A stretch of DNA of 64,000 nucleotides from Amycolatopsis thailandensis (GCF_002234405.1 NZ_NMQT01000050.1:24474-88473), one strand, 5' to 3'; counted from the first letter of the stretch, positions 43,099 through 52,306 are shown. The notes: generated from the letters alone by a model not told the origin. A program made the numbers and translations.

Positions 43099-43917
43099 TC
43101 AGCGAGCAAGGTAGGCCTGGGTGGCTTCAGGCGATGCGTGACCGAGCAACTCGGCGGCTTCGTCGAGGTCGACCCCAGCTCGGAGAAGGTTGACGGCGTA
43201 CGTCTTGCGCAGGGTCCGGGCGGTGACTCCCGGAAGTCCGATCATGATCGCGAAAGTGGTCACGAGGCCGTTGACCGACGCGGGTGGCACGCGACAGCCG
43301 AAGACGGTGACGAAGAACGCCGGATTCTCGGCGGCACCGGGCCGCTCGGCACGCACGCGAAGATAAGAGTCCAGCAACGGGCGAAGCTCGACCGGAAGCG
43401 GAACGGTCCGTCGCCGCCTTCCGCGCACGGTGACCGCCTCGGCGGACACGTCCCGCAACTCCAGCGCGGAAACCTCGCTCACACGAAGACCGGTGTGGCA
43501 CATCAGGTGGATGAGCGCGGCCTTCCTGGCCGACAAGAGGTGAACCGCGGAAGTCAGCAGCCCGCGCAGCTCGTCGTCGTCGAGCGGTGACAGGGTTCCG
43601 GCCTCGAATTCCGTTCGCTCGCTCCTCATGGCCAGCTTGCCCTGGACGAGCGTGCCGAGCGTGGCCCCTGCCGACTTCTGCCACCGCTCCGGCCGAGTCT
43701 TGAGCAAGCTCTCCTCGGCGGTCGCGGCACTCTCGACGTCCACCGAGCCACGCGCACCATTGAGCACCTGCTGCTCGCGATGCCGCTTCGCCCGGTTCAC
43801 GCGCCGCTTGTGGCGCGGGATGTTCTTGCGTGAGGACTTGTCGTTCTCACCGTGCCGCTCACGACGATCCTTGGCGTAGCTCAGCCGCTTCTTCTCTTGC
43901 GGACTCTTCCTTCCCAT
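43099..43917 (-). CDS. Tyrosine recombinase-like protein with basic N-terminal domain
   Basis: This 272-residue protein has two parts. Residues 1-100 are a strongly basic region starting GRKSPQEKKRLSYAKDRRER, resembling a small stand-alone actinobacterial hypothetical family. Residues ~108-272 are a tyrosine-recombinase catalytic domain: box I Arg145 (HTGLRVSE), a basic hairpin RGRRRRTVPLP where the usual Lys is Arg, box II RTLRKTY with Arg237 but Arg234 in place of the usual His, LLGHAS (His260) and the nucleophile Tyr269 three residues from the end. The normal SAM-like core-binding domain is missing. GGGGAGGGG precedes ATG 43917. It may be an orphan recombinase or a DNA-binding derivative. 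Confidence 0.75.
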   Translation of the reverse strand: MGRKSPQEKKRLSYAKDRRERHGENDKSSRKNIPRHKRRVNRAKRHREQQVLNGARGSVDVESAATAEESLLKTRPERWQKSAGATLGTLVQGKLAMRSERTEFEAGTLSPLDDDELRGLLTSAVHLLSARKAALIHLMCHTGLRVSEVSALELRDVSAEAVTVRGRRRRTVPLPVELRPLLDSYLRVRAERPGAAENPAFFVTVFGCRVPPASVNGLVTTFAIMIGLPGVTARTLRKTYAVNLLRAGVDLDEAAELLGHASPEATQAYLAR

Positions 43918-43976
43918 CGCCCCTCCCCGGTGTGTCACCGGAAGATAGCGAGACATCTCGGCCGTGGACCACCGAT

Positions 43977-44918
43977 TTACCCAGCATCCAGCCGAGCCCC
44001 GGCGGCGTTGTACGCGGCCACGAGTTCAGCGGCGACCCGCTTCGGTTCCGTGCGCAATCGGCTGGGCAGTGTCTGGAGCACCGCGATCCCGGCGGCGGTG
44101 TACCTGCCGTTCCGCGCCAGAGTCGCGGCGTACTGCTGCTTACCGAAATGGAAGTCGTACGAGTCGATCTCCCACGCGAGGAGGACCTTCCGGAAGTAGC
44201 CATCAGGTGTACCGATGTACTCGCCGTTCTCTGTCCGCAAGGGCCGGTTCCAACTCGGTTCGGGCAAGCCCGAGAGCCGCCACACGTTCATCGCGTCGAT
44301 CTCCGCGACCGACCGTGCTCCTCGCAGGACGTCACCCAGAACCTCGCGAGAAAGCGCACTGCCTCGGTCACTGCCTGCTTCGAGTTCCTGGATGAGGTCC
44401 TCGGGATTCAGCCCGCCGCGCTGAACCGCTTCGGTCAGCAACGCCCGAATCGGATCCAGTGTGGTGAAGCGGCGACACTCGTCGAGGGCCGCCCGGACGA
44501 GCGGAGCCATGGCCACTCCGTCCACGGTGACCGGCCGGGGCATCCGTGTGGTCCGCTCCACGAGCACGTATCCGACACTGCTGACCTGACAACCGGCGGG
44601 CACCAGCAGATGAATCCGATCGGCCGTGGTCTTCGGCCCCCGCAACCCTTGCCGACGACAGGCTTCAATTCCGGTGACGATCGCCTCCGACCCGCCGTAG
44701 AGCAGGGCGCCTTCGACCGCTTGTCCGCGAGTCGGCGCTCCGGAGCGGAGCAGAATCACTCCGGGCAACAATCGCTGCCAGGGCTGCCCCGGCCGACAGC
44801 GCCGATAGCAGGTCCTCTTCGGGACACCGACTTCGACGAGCCGCGCAACGGTGATCACCCCATCGCGGCTCAGCTTGTAAAGGGCCTCATGATCGCGAGC
44901 CCACTCGCCAGTTCGCAC
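43977..44918 (-). CDS. AbiEi/DUF559-like protein
   Basis: This 313-residue protein begins with a winged-helix-like segment (VRTGEWARDHEALYKLSRDGVITVARLVEVGVPKRTCYRRC as positions 1-41, like AbiEi antitoxins). A central domain LLPGVILLRSG...IHLLVPAG follows, and then a C-terminal fold with VLLAWEIDSYDFHF and KQQYAATLARNGRYTAAG, resembling the DUF559/Vsr-like PD-(D/E)xK nuclease domain. I place the start at GTG 44918 because the paralog at 1-608 begins at the same residue; the frame is open to 45008. There is no recognisable toxin next to it. It is divergent from nothing and follows a palindromic repeat. Confidence 0.75.
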   Translation of the reverse strand: MRTGEWARDHEALYKLSRDGVITVARLVEVGVPKRTCYRRCRPGQPWQRLLPGVILLRSGAPTRGQAVEGALLYGGSEAIVTGIEACRRQGLRGPKTTADRIHLLVPAGCQVSSVGYVLVERTTRMPRPVTVDGVAMAPLVRAALDECRRFTTLDPIRALLTEAVQRGGLNPEDLIQELEAGSDRGSALSREVLGDVLRGARSVAEIDAMNVWRLSGLPEPSWNRPLRTENGEYIGTPDGYFRKVLLAWEIDSYDFHFGKQQYAATLARNGRYTAAGIAVLQTLPSRLRTEPKRVAAELVAAYNAAGARLDAG

Positions 44919-45015
44919 CCCAAGATCATCGGCGGCTGCACCCAGCAGCCGCCAGCCCTTTCCGCGCCGTCTGTGGACAACTCGCCACATCAGCCCCACT
45001 GTGGACAACTCAGAC

Positions 45016-45072
45016 GTGCCCCCAATGTGGCATTGGGGACGCTCAACGTCCCCAATGCCACATTGGGGGCAC
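45016..45072. repeat. Perfect 26-bp palindrome with CTCAA loop
   Basis: This is a perfect 26-bp stem around the 5-base loop CTCAA. Each arm contains CCCCAATG TGG CATTGGGG, itself an 8-bp palindrome with a 3-base spacer, so the unit CCCCAATG appears four times in alternating orientation. It lies 8 bases after the M1 peptidase stop and upstream of the AbiEi-like gene. It is the cleanest member of the repeat class. Confidence 0.9.
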
Positions 45073-45080
45073 TCGGCCTT

Positions 45081-46487
45081 TTAAGGGAGTGGGGGCAGCG
45101 CCGGAGAGTCCAGCCAGGCATCGAAGAAAACGGTGAGTGACCGGCCGGCGAAGCGTTCAGCCAGAGCGACGAAACCAGCGGTAGTGACCAAACCGTGCCG
45201 GTTCTCCATCGCCCAGGCCTTCACCAGCGGGAAGAAGACCTCATCGCCGACGAAGGAACGCAAGGCGTGCAACAGAAGGCCGCCGCGTTTGTACACCCGC
45301 TCGTCGAACATCCGCGACACCCCGGGGTCGGCGAGGCGCAGGTCCGCGGGCTTCGCCTTCATCCGCGCGTGCCACGTCTTCGCCCACGCGTGCGCGGTCT
45401 GCCCGCCGGATTCCTCGGACCAGAGCCATTCCGCGTACGTCGCGAAGCCCTCGTTCAGCCAGATGTGCCGCCAGTCGGCGACGGTCAGGCTGTTGCCGAA
45501 CCACTGGTGCGCCAGTTCGTGCACGACGAGCCGTTCGTGGGTGCGCCGCCCGTCGACGTGGTTGGCGCCGAAGATCGACATGCCCTGCGCTTCGATCGGG
45601 TCGTCGAGGTCGTCGTCGGTGACCACGATGACGTACTCGCCGAAGGGATACGGCCCGAACAGCCGTTGCAGCGAGTCCATGATCTTGCCCTGCCGACCGA
45701 AATCGCGCGAAAAAGCCCGGCGCAGGCGGGGTGGCACGGCGGCCCGTTGCGGGACGGAGGCGAGCACGGAATCACCGTCGAGACTGATCCGGTACGCCGA
45801 GACCGAAGGCTGCGAAAGCCAGCTGGGCTGCGGACCCGAGACCAGTTCGACGTCGTCGTACCGTCCGATTTGGACACTCATCAGGTACGTCGGAGTCGGC
45901 TCCGGGCGCTCGAAGACCCATCGGGTGGTGCTCGCGCGCGAAAGGCGCGACACCAGATTCCCGGTGACCGCCACGAGATACGGCGAAGACGTCGTCAGCG
46001 CGACGCGGTAGGTCGCCTTGTCCGCCGGATGGTCGTTGCACGGGAACCACGACGGCGCCCCGACCGGCTGGCTCGCGACGAGCGAGCCGTCGGTCAGTTC
46101 GTCCCAGCCGATGTCGCCCCACAGCCCGGGAAGCGGCCGCGGGTTGCCGACGTAGTGGACCTCCACCAGGAACTCGCTGCCGACCGCGATCGACTTCGCC
46201 GGTTTCACCTGCAACTTGTGCGCACGCCGCGTGTACTTCGCCGGTTTCCCGTTGACCAGGACGCGGTTGATCCGGAACTCGCCGAAGTCGAGTGTGAACC
46301 GCGACAGCGCCTGCGTCGCCTCCGCGGTGATGGCCGCGGAGGCCGACAGCCGGTTGGGACCGATCTTGTAGTCCAGCTCCAGATCGTAGTGCCGGACCCG
46401 GTAACCGCCGTTGCCGTGACGGGGCAGATAGGAGTCGCCGGAGGTGTCCGCGCCGGGCGAGGGCTGCGCGGAGGCCTTCGAAATCAC
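45081..46487 (-). CDS. M1-family zinc metallopeptidase
   Basis: This 468-residue gluzincin has zinc-binding HELAHQWFGN (His323, Glu324, His327) with the third ligand Glu346 in NEGFATYAEWL. The usual M1 exopeptidase loop GAMEN reads QGMSIFGAN (301-309), so the free-amino-end recognition typical of aminopeptidase N is altered. It lacks the long C-terminal helical domain of PepN and belongs to the short actinobacterial M1 type. GTG 46487 is the only start before an in-frame stop upstream. Expression follows the NRPS gene on the same strand (198-base gap). Confidence 0.88.
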   Translation of the reverse strand: MISKASAQPSPGADTSGDSYLPRHGNGGYRVRHYDLELDYKIGPNRLSASAAITAEATQALSRFTLDFGEFRINRVLVNGKPAKYTRRAHKLQVKPAKSIAVGSEFLVEVHYVGNPRPLPGLWGDIGWDELTDGSLVASQPVGAPSWFPCNDHPADKATYRVALTTSSPYLVAVTGNLVSRLSRASTTRWVFERPEPTPTYLMSVQIGRYDDVELVSGPQPSWLSQPSVSAYRISLDGDSVLASVPQRAAVPPRLRRAFSRDFGRQGKIMDSLQRLFGPYPFGEYVIVVTDDDLDDPIEAQGMSIFGANHVDGRRTHERLVVHELAHQWFGNSLTVADWRHIWLNEGFATYAEWLWSEESGGQTAHAWAKTWHARMKAKPADLRLADPGVSRMFDERVYKRGGLLLHALRSFVGDEVFFPLVKAWAMENRHGLVTTAGFVALAERFAGRSLTVFFDAWLDSPALPPLP

Positions 46488-46685
46488 CCGCGAAGAACCC
46501 CGCTTCCCATTGTTTCCGTCAGTGAACCCGCGGCCGCGATCGACGTCGGCAGGGCGCTACCTGGCAGAAGACCGTCTCGGTGAGCGGACAGGGCGCCCTG
46601 CCACCGCGATAGCGGGGCCTTCGGCCGGGGCGGGTTCATCTTCGCGGTCACCATTCCGAACACACCTCAGCTCCGCCAACTGTCT

Positions 46686-49600
46686 CTACTTCGTCCAGGC
46701 CGAGATGGGATTCCCGAGCCAGCGCGAGTCGGCGGGAACCGCGTCGCCCCGGGTCACCAGAGACCCCGGTCCGACCGTCGTCCGCGCGCCGATGCTCGCA
46801 CCAGGCAGCACGATACCGTGCGGCCCGAGCGTCGCTCCCTCGTCCAGGGTCACCGGCGACATCGTCATGATCCGGTCGTGGAACAGGTGCGTCTGCACGA
46901 CACAGCCGCGGTTGATCGTCGCGCCGTCGCCGAGGCTCACCAGGTCCGACTCGGGCAGCCAGTACGTCTCCAGCCACACGCCGCGGCCGATCTTGACGCC
47001 CATGGTCCTCAGCCACGCCGGAAGCAGCGGCGTGCCGCCGAGCGAACCGATCAGCCACGGGACGGCGAGCGCCTCGACGAAGGTGTCGGCGAGTTCGTTG
47101 CGCCAGACGAAGGAGCTCCACAGCGGGTGATCGACCGCGCGGAACCGGCCGACCAGCAGCCACTTCATCGCAGTGGCGGTCAGCGCGGCGACGGCACCCG
47201 CGGCCAGCAGCAGCGGACCGCCGAGCAGCACCGCGACCAAGAATCCGTAGGACGACGCGAGCGCGAAGATCCCGGCGGCCACCAGCACGGTCAGCGCGAC
47301 GCCGCACATCACCGGCACGATCCGGCACAGTTCGACGAGCGCGCGGGCCGCCTTCAGCCGCAGCGGCGGCGTGTACGTGCGGCTCGTGTCGGCCTCGCCG
47401 ACCGACCGGCGGACCGGCAGCGGCGGCATCCCGAGGTACGACGAGCCCTTCTTCGCCTTGAGCGGGGCCGACGACAGCACGCCGACCAGACCGCGCTTGG
47501 GCACCGAACGACCGGGCGCGGCCATCCCCGAGTTGCCGAGGAAAGCCTGCTTGCCGATCCGCGCCGGCGCGACGTGCAGCCAGCCGTGGCCGAGTTCGTA
47601 GGTGGCGACCATGGTGTCGTCCGCGAGGAACGCGCCGCTGTCGACCTGGGTCATCTTCGGCAGCGCGAGGACGGTGGACGCCTCGACGTTGCGGCCCACC
47701 TTCGCCCCGAGCATCCGGAGCCACACCGGGGTGAACAGGCTGGCGTACAAGGGGAACAGCCCTTCACGCGCCATGCCCATCAGCCGCTCGGTCGCCCAGA
47801 CCTGCCACGCGACGCGGCCGTGCACGGGGTGATACCCCTCGACCATGCCGATGCTCAGCGAACGGACGCCGACGAGCACGAGCAGGGCGTACGTCAGGAA
47901 GTACGCGACGGTGGCGAGCGGCGTGAACAGCAGCGCCTGGCCGAGCGCGGCGCCCAGCGAAGGCGCGCCGGTGATCGCGTAACCCAGCACCGCGACGGCG
48001 GGCAGGGCGGCGACGGCGGGCAGCAGCCCCAGCGCGACCGAAGTCGCGCCGTAGACCGACGCCCAGAAGCGCGAACGCGGCGGGCGGCTCTCGGGCCACT
48101 TCAGCGCGTCCTTGGCGGCGCGGGCGGCGGGGGCACCGGCCCAGCGCTGCCCGGCGGGCACGTTGCCGCGGACGGTCGACCCGGCCGCGATCTCCGAACC
48201 CTTGCCGATCCGCGCGCCGGGGAACAGCGTGCTGCGCGCGCCGATCCGCGCGTCGGCGCCGATCCGGATCTTGCCGATGTGCACGAGATCGCCGTCCACC
48301 CAGTGCCCGGTCAGGTCGACCTCGGGTTCGACGGCGGCACCGCGGCCGAGTTTCAGCATGCCGGTGACCGGCGGCGGCGAGTGCAGGTCGACGTCCTTGG
48401 CGATCCGCGCGCCGAGGGCCTTGGCGTACGTCGTCATCCAGGAAGCGCCCGCGACACTGTCCGCGCCGCTGAACTCCGCGAGCTTCTCGGCCGTCCACAG
48501 TCGCAAGTGGACACTCCCGCCGCGCGGATAGCTGCCCGGACGGACACCGCGCAGCAGCAGCCGGGCACCGGTCGCCGAGATCGCGATCCGGCCCGCCGGG
48601 CTGAACAGCGCGATCCAGGCGGCGGCGATCCACGCCCAGTGCAGCGTCGGCGCCCAGGCGAAACCGGCCAGCGACAGCACGTTCGACAGCGTCGCGGCGA
48701 TCGTCGTCCAGCGCAGGCCGACCAGGCCCATCAGCGGGATCATCAGCAGCGACTGGATGATCCCGGCCTTGCGCGGTGTCGGCGCGACGTCGCGGCGTTC
48801 GGTCTTCTCGCCGCTCAGCGCGTCCAGCATCGACGCGAGCGCGCCGAGCTTCGGGTTGGCGTAGATGTCGCTCACCGACACCTGCGGGTGCCGGGTGCGG
48901 ATCCGCGCGATCAGCTGCGCGGCCGTCAGGCTGCCGCCGCCGTTGGTGAAGAAGTCGGCCTTCGGGTTGTCGACCGAGACGCCCAGGATTTCCGCCCAGC
49001 CTTCGGCGAGCCAGCTCTCCGTCGGCGACAGACCGGATTTCGCGGCGTCCACAGTGGACAGCGGCCACGGCAGCGCGTTGCGGTCGACCTTGCCGGAGGT
49101 GCGCGTCGGCAGGTCTTCGACCAGCGCCAGCAGCGGGACGAGCGCGGCGGGCAGCTGCTCGCGCAGGCGCGTCGCGGCCTCGTCGTGGTCGAAGACGACC
49201 CCGTCCGCGGGCACGACGTACCCGACGAGCACCTGGTTGCCCGCCTTGGTACGGCGGATCGCGGCCGCGGCGCCCTGCACACCGGGCAGAGCCTGGAGCG
49301 CGGCGTCGACCTCGCCGAGTTCGATGCGGCGGCCGCCGAGCTTGACCTGCTCGTCGAGCCGCCCGAGGAACAGCAGGCCCTCGGCCTCCGCTCGGACCAT
49401 GTCACCGCTGCGGTACGCGCGGCGCCAGCCCAGCGAGGGCAGCGGCGCGAACTTCTCGGCGTCCTTCTCCGGGTCCAGGTAGCGGGCCAGGCCGACGCCG
49501 CCGATGACCAGCTCGCCGGTCTCCCCCATCGCGACCGGCTCGCCCGCCTCGTTGACCACGGCGAGCTGCCAGCCCGCCAGCGGCAGGCCGATCCGGACGG

Positions 49601-50588
49601 GTCCCTCGCCGGTCATCTGCGCGGCGCAGGCGACGACGGTGGCCTCGGTCGGGCCGTAGGTGTTCCAGACTTCGCGGCCTTCGACGGCAACGCGCTCGGC
49701 CAGCTCGGGCGGGCAGGCTTCGCCGCCGAAGATCAGCAGGCGGACGTCTTCGAGCGCGTCGGCGGGCCACAGCGCGGCCAGCGTCGGAACGGTCGAGACG
49801 ACGGTGATGCCCTGCGCGACCAGCCACGGACCGAGGTCCACACCGGTGCGCACGAGCGAACGCGGCGCCGGGACCAGGCAGGCGCCGTGCCGCCAGGCGA
49901 GCCACATCTCCTCGCAGGACGCGTCGAACGCGACGGACAGGCCGGCGAGCACGCGGTCGCCGGGGCCGATCGGCTCCTCGGTGAGGAACAGCTGGGCTTC
50001 GGCGTCGACGAAGGCGGCCGCGGACGCGTGCGAGACCGCGACGCCCTTCGGCTTTCCGGTCGAACCGGAGGTGAAGATGATCCAGGCGTCGTCGGTCGGC
50101 GTGGGGACGCCTTCGATCTCGCCCGGCGAGCCGAGCACGGTGATCGCGCCGCCGTCGGTGAGGACGGCGGCGACGTCGGCCTCGCCGAAGACCAGTTCGG
50201 CGCGCTCCTCAGGGTCGTCCGCGTCGACGGGCACGTAGGCGGCGCCGACGGACAGGATGGCGAGGATCGCGACGTAGAGCTCCGCGGTGCCGGAGGAGAT
50301 CCGGACGCCCACCCGGTCGCCGACGCCGACGCCGTTGGCGGTCAGCTTGCGGCCGTAGGCGTCGATCTCCTCGACGAGCTTGCGGTAGGACAGCGTGGTC
50401 TCGCCGTCGTCGATCGCGCCCGCGTTGGGGTGGCGGGCGGCGGTCTCGGCGAGGATGTCGATCAGGGTGCGCTCACCGGCGCCGAGACCGGACCAGAAGA
50501 GGGCGCGGTCGGCGACGGGAGCCGGGGACGGGGCGACGGTGACGTCGGCGACACAGGCGATCGGCCGCGAATCTGCGGTCAGTGTCAT
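46686..50588 (-). CDS. Pls/PosA-type non-ribosomal peptide synthetase (A-T-membrane-hexapeptide)
   Basis: This 1300-residue single-module NRPS resembles epsilon-poly-lysine synthetase. The adenylation domain (~40-510) has core motifs IIFTSGSTGKPKG, FDASCEEMW, NTYGPTEAT, YRSGDMVR and RTSGKVDRNALP. A carrier domain (~530-600) has FFTNGGGSLTAAQL with the phosphopantetheine Ser. The rest alternates about six membrane helices with three left-handed-helix hexapeptide-repeat segments, as in Pls. Aligning by hand to GrsA gives pocket residues DAESIGTVVK, close to the known bacitracin Lys code DAESIGSVCK, so L-lysine or a related diamino acid is predicted. There is no condensation domain. The product would be a homopoly(amino acid). 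Confidence 0.85.
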   Translation of the reverse strand: MTLTADSRPIACVADVTVAPSPAPVADRALFWSGLGAGERTLIDILAETAARHPNAGAIDDGETTLSYRKLVEEIDAYGRKLTANGVGVGDRVGVRISSGTAELYVAILAILSVGAAYVPVDADDPEERAELVFGEADVAAVLTDGGAITVLGSPGEIEGVPTPTDDAWIIFTSGSTGKPKGVAVSHASAAAFVDAEAQLFLTEEPIGPGDRVLAGLSVAFDASCEEMWLAWRHGACLVPAPRSLVRTGVDLGPWLVAQGITVVSTVPTLAALWPADALEDVRLLIFGGEACPPELAERVAVEGREVWNTYGPTEATVVACAAQMTGEGPVRIGLPLAGWQLAVVNEAGEPVAMGETGELVIGGVGLARYLDPEKDAEKFAPLPSLGWRRAYRSGDMVRAEAEGLLFLGRLDEQVKLGGRRIELGEVDAALQALPGVQGAAAAIRRTKAGNQVLVGYVVPADGVVFDHDEAATRLREQLPAALVPLLALVEDLPTRTSGKVDRNALPWPLSTVDAAKSGLSPTESWLAEGWAEILGVSVDNPKADFFTNGGGSLTAAQLIARIRTRHPQVSVSDIYANPKLGALASMLDALSGEKTERRDVAPTPRKAGIIQSLLMIPLMGLVGLRWTTIAATLSNVLSLAGFAWAPTLHWAWIAAAWIALFSPAGRIAISATGARLLLRGVRPGSYPRGGSVHLRLWTAEKLAEFSGADSVAGASWMTTYAKALGARIAKDVDLHSPPPVTGMLKLGRGAAVEPEVDLTGHWVDGDLVHIGKIRIGADARIGARSTLFPGARIGKGSEIAAGSTVRGNVPAGQRWAGAPAARAAKDALKWPESRPPRSRFWASVYGATSVALGLLPAVAALPAVAVLGYAITGAPSLGAALGQALLFTPLATVAYFLTYALLVLVGVRSLSIGMVEGYHPVHGRVAWQVWATERLMGMAREGLFPLYASLFTPVWLRMLGAKVGRNVEASTVLALPKMTQVDSGAFLADDTMVATYELGHGWLHVAPARIGKQAFLGNSGMAAPGRSVPKRGLVGVLSSAPLKAKKGSSYLGMPPLPVRRSVGEADTSRTYTPPLRLKAARALVELCRIVPVMCGVALTVLVAAGIFALASSYGFLVAVLLGGPLLLAAGAVAALTATAMKWLLVGRFRAVDHPLWSSFVWRNELADTFVEALAVPWLIGSLGGTPLLPAWLRTMGVKIGRGVWLETYWLPESDLVSLGDGATINRGCVVQTHLFHDRIMTMSPVTLDEGATLGPHGIVLPGASIGARTTVGPGSLVTRGDAVPADSRWLGNPISAWTK

Positions 50589-50700
50589 CGGCCCATCACC
50601 ACGGGCACGGCATAACCATGGGCGCGCAAGCCCATCACACACCTTTCGCGAAGTGCGTCATTCGGGCTCGCTCTCCGAATGAGGCGCCCGCCAGCAGGCC

Positions 50701-50722
50701 GTCCACTTTACCGCAGGTGGAC
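50701..50722. promoter_or_regulatory. Inverted repeat upstream of NRPS gene
   Basis: GTCCAC-N10-GTGGAC lies 113 bases before the NRPS start. On the minus strand its interior carries TAAAGT, a plausible -10 element, so this may be the NRPS promoter with an operator around it. Confidence 0.4.
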
Positions 50723-50766
50723 GACATATCTCGGGAGGATCTCGACAGAGTGTCGAACCTCACCGG

Positions 50767-50800
50767 GGGCACGCCGAAGGCCGAGGTCATCGGCGTGCCC
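50767..50800 (-). terminator. Terminator downstream of der
   Basis: GGGCACGCCGA and TCGGCGTGCCC form an 11-bp perfect stem with a 12-base loop, 34 bases beyond the der stop on the minus strand and before the NRPS gene. There is no clear U-tract, as is usual in this GC range. Confidence 0.65.
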
Positions 50801-50833
50801 ACCCAGTGAACCATTCACCTACATAGTGGGAAT

Positions 50834-52303
50834 TCAGCGAGTCTTCGGTTTTCCGGCCGCTTTTCCGCCGACCTTCGGCCTTTGCTTCTTTTCGCGTACC
50901 CGAACATTCACCCGGACGGGGCTGCCTTCGAAGCCGAATCGCTCACGGAACTTGCGTTCGATGAACCGCCGATAGCCCGCTTCGAGGAATCCGGTGGTGA
51001 AAAGGACCAGCGTCGGCGGCCGAATGCCCGCCTGGGTCGCGAAGAGCACCTTCGGCTGCTTGCCGCCGCGCACCGGCGGCGGGGTCGCCGCGATGAGGTC
51101 GGCCAGCCAGCCGTTCAGCTGACCGGTGGGAACCCGCTGGTCCCAGGACTTCAGCGCGGTCCGCAGCGCGGGCGCGAGCTTGCGCACGGACCGGCCGGTG
51201 AGCGCCGAGATGTTGACCTTGTCCGCCCACGGCACCCGCACCAGGCCGCGGTCCAGTTCGCGGACCATGGCGTGGCGGCGGTCCTCGTCGACGAGGTCCC
51301 ACTTGTTGAACGCGAGCACGCACGCGCGGCCCGCCTCGACGACCATCGTCAGCACGCGCAGGTCCTGCTCGGACAGCGGTTCGGCGGCGTCCAGCAGCAC
51401 GATCGCGACCTCGGCCGCGTCGATCGCGGTCTTGGTCCGCAAGGAGGCGTAGTACTCCGCGCCGTTGGCCGAGTTGACGCGCTTGCGCAGGCCCGCCGTG
51501 TCGACGAACCGCCAGGTCTCGCCGTCGAGCTCGACCAGCGAGTCGACCGGGTCGACGGTGGTGCCGGCGACCGAGTCCACGACGGACCGCTCCTCGCCGG
51601 AGAGCTTGTTCAGCAGGCTGGACTTGCCCACGTTCGGCTTGCCGACCAGCGCGACCCGGCGCGGACCGGCGGTGGCGCGTTCGCCGTCGCGCGGCATCGA
51701 CGGCAGCGACTTGACGATGGCGTCGAGCAGGTCGCCCGAGCTGCGCCCGTGCAGCGCGCTGACCGGGTACGGCTCGCCGAGGCCGAGCGACCACAGCGAC
51801 GCGGTGTCTGCGAGCAGGCGGTCGTCGTCGACCTTGTTGGCGGCGAGCAGCACCGGCTTCTTCGAGCGGCGCAGCACCTTGGAAACGGCCTCGTCGGTCG
51901 CCGTCGCGCCGACACTGGCGTCGATCACCAGCAGCACCGCGTCGGCGGTGGCCATCGCCATCTCGGCCTGTGCGGCGACGGAGGCCTGCAACCCGGTCGC
52001 GTCCGGCTCCCAGCCGCCCGTGTCGACAAGGGTGAACCGGCGGCCCGCCCAGAAGGCGTCGTAGGCGACGCGGTCCCTGGTCACGCCCGGGACATCCTGC
52101 ACGACCGCCTCGCGGCGGCCGAGGATGCGGTTGACCAGGGTCGACTTCCCGACGTTCGGCCTGCCGACGACGGCGAGGACCGGCTGCGCGAGCTGGGCCT
52201 CTTCCTCGGCCTCGCCCGCGGCGATCTGCGCGTCCAGCGCGGTGAATTCGGACTCGTCGGACCAGGAGCCGTCGATCTCGCCGACTCCGTCAAGCTCTGT
52301 CAT
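50834..52303 (-). CDS. der: Ribosome biogenesis GTPase Der
   Basis: This 489-residue protein has two tandem GTPase domains, with P-loops GRPNVGKST and GKPNVGKSS, and matching DxxG (DTGG, DTAG) and NKxD (ANKVDD, FNKWDL) motifs. A C-terminal KH-like domain ends in a basic tail ([21 protein letters not shown] region). Der is essential for 50S subunit assembly. It follows plsC by 3 bases, in the cmk-plsC-der arrangement common in actinobacteria. The N-terminal ~35 residues are acidic and typical of this lineage. Confidence 0.96.
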   Translation of the reverse strand: MTELDGVGEIDGSWSDESEFTALDAQIAAGEAEEEAQLAQPVLAVVGRPNVGKSTLVNRILGRREAVVQDVPGVTRDRVAYDAFWAGRRFTLVDTGGWEPDATGLQASVAAQAEMAMATADAVLLVIDASVGATATDEAVSKVLRRSKKPVLLAANKVDDDRLLADTASLWSLGLGEPYPVSALHGRSSGDLLDAIVKSLPSMPRDGERATAGPRRVALVGKPNVGKSSLLNKLSGEERSVVDSVAGTTVDPVDSLVELDGETWRFVDTAGLRKRVNSANGAEYYASLRTKTAIDAAEVAIVLLDAAEPLSEQDLRVLTMVVEAGRACVLAFNKWDLVDEDRRHAMVRELDRGLVRVPWADKVNISALTGRSVRKLAPALRTALKSWDQRVPTGQLNGWLADLIAATPPPVRGGKQPKVLFATQAGIRPPTLVLFTTGFLEAGYRRFIERKFRERFGFEGSPVRVNVRVREKKQRPKVGGKAAGKPKTR

Positions 52304-52306
52304 TGC

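Noticed and set aside
43099..44918. Integrated prophage or ICE
   Set aside because: Only one recombinase-like gene and one AbiEi-like gene are present, with no structural, replication or transfer genes and no visible attachment repeats.
46818..50615. 1265-codon open frame on the + strand
   Set aside because: It is antisense to the NRPS gene, is made of Arg/Asp/Gly-rich low-complexity sequence typical of a GC-rich shadow frame and has no domain.
50589..50833. tRNA gene or riboswitch between der and the NRPS
   Set aside because: No cloverleaf or conserved T-loop could be found; the only structures are the terminator hairpin and a short inverted repeat.
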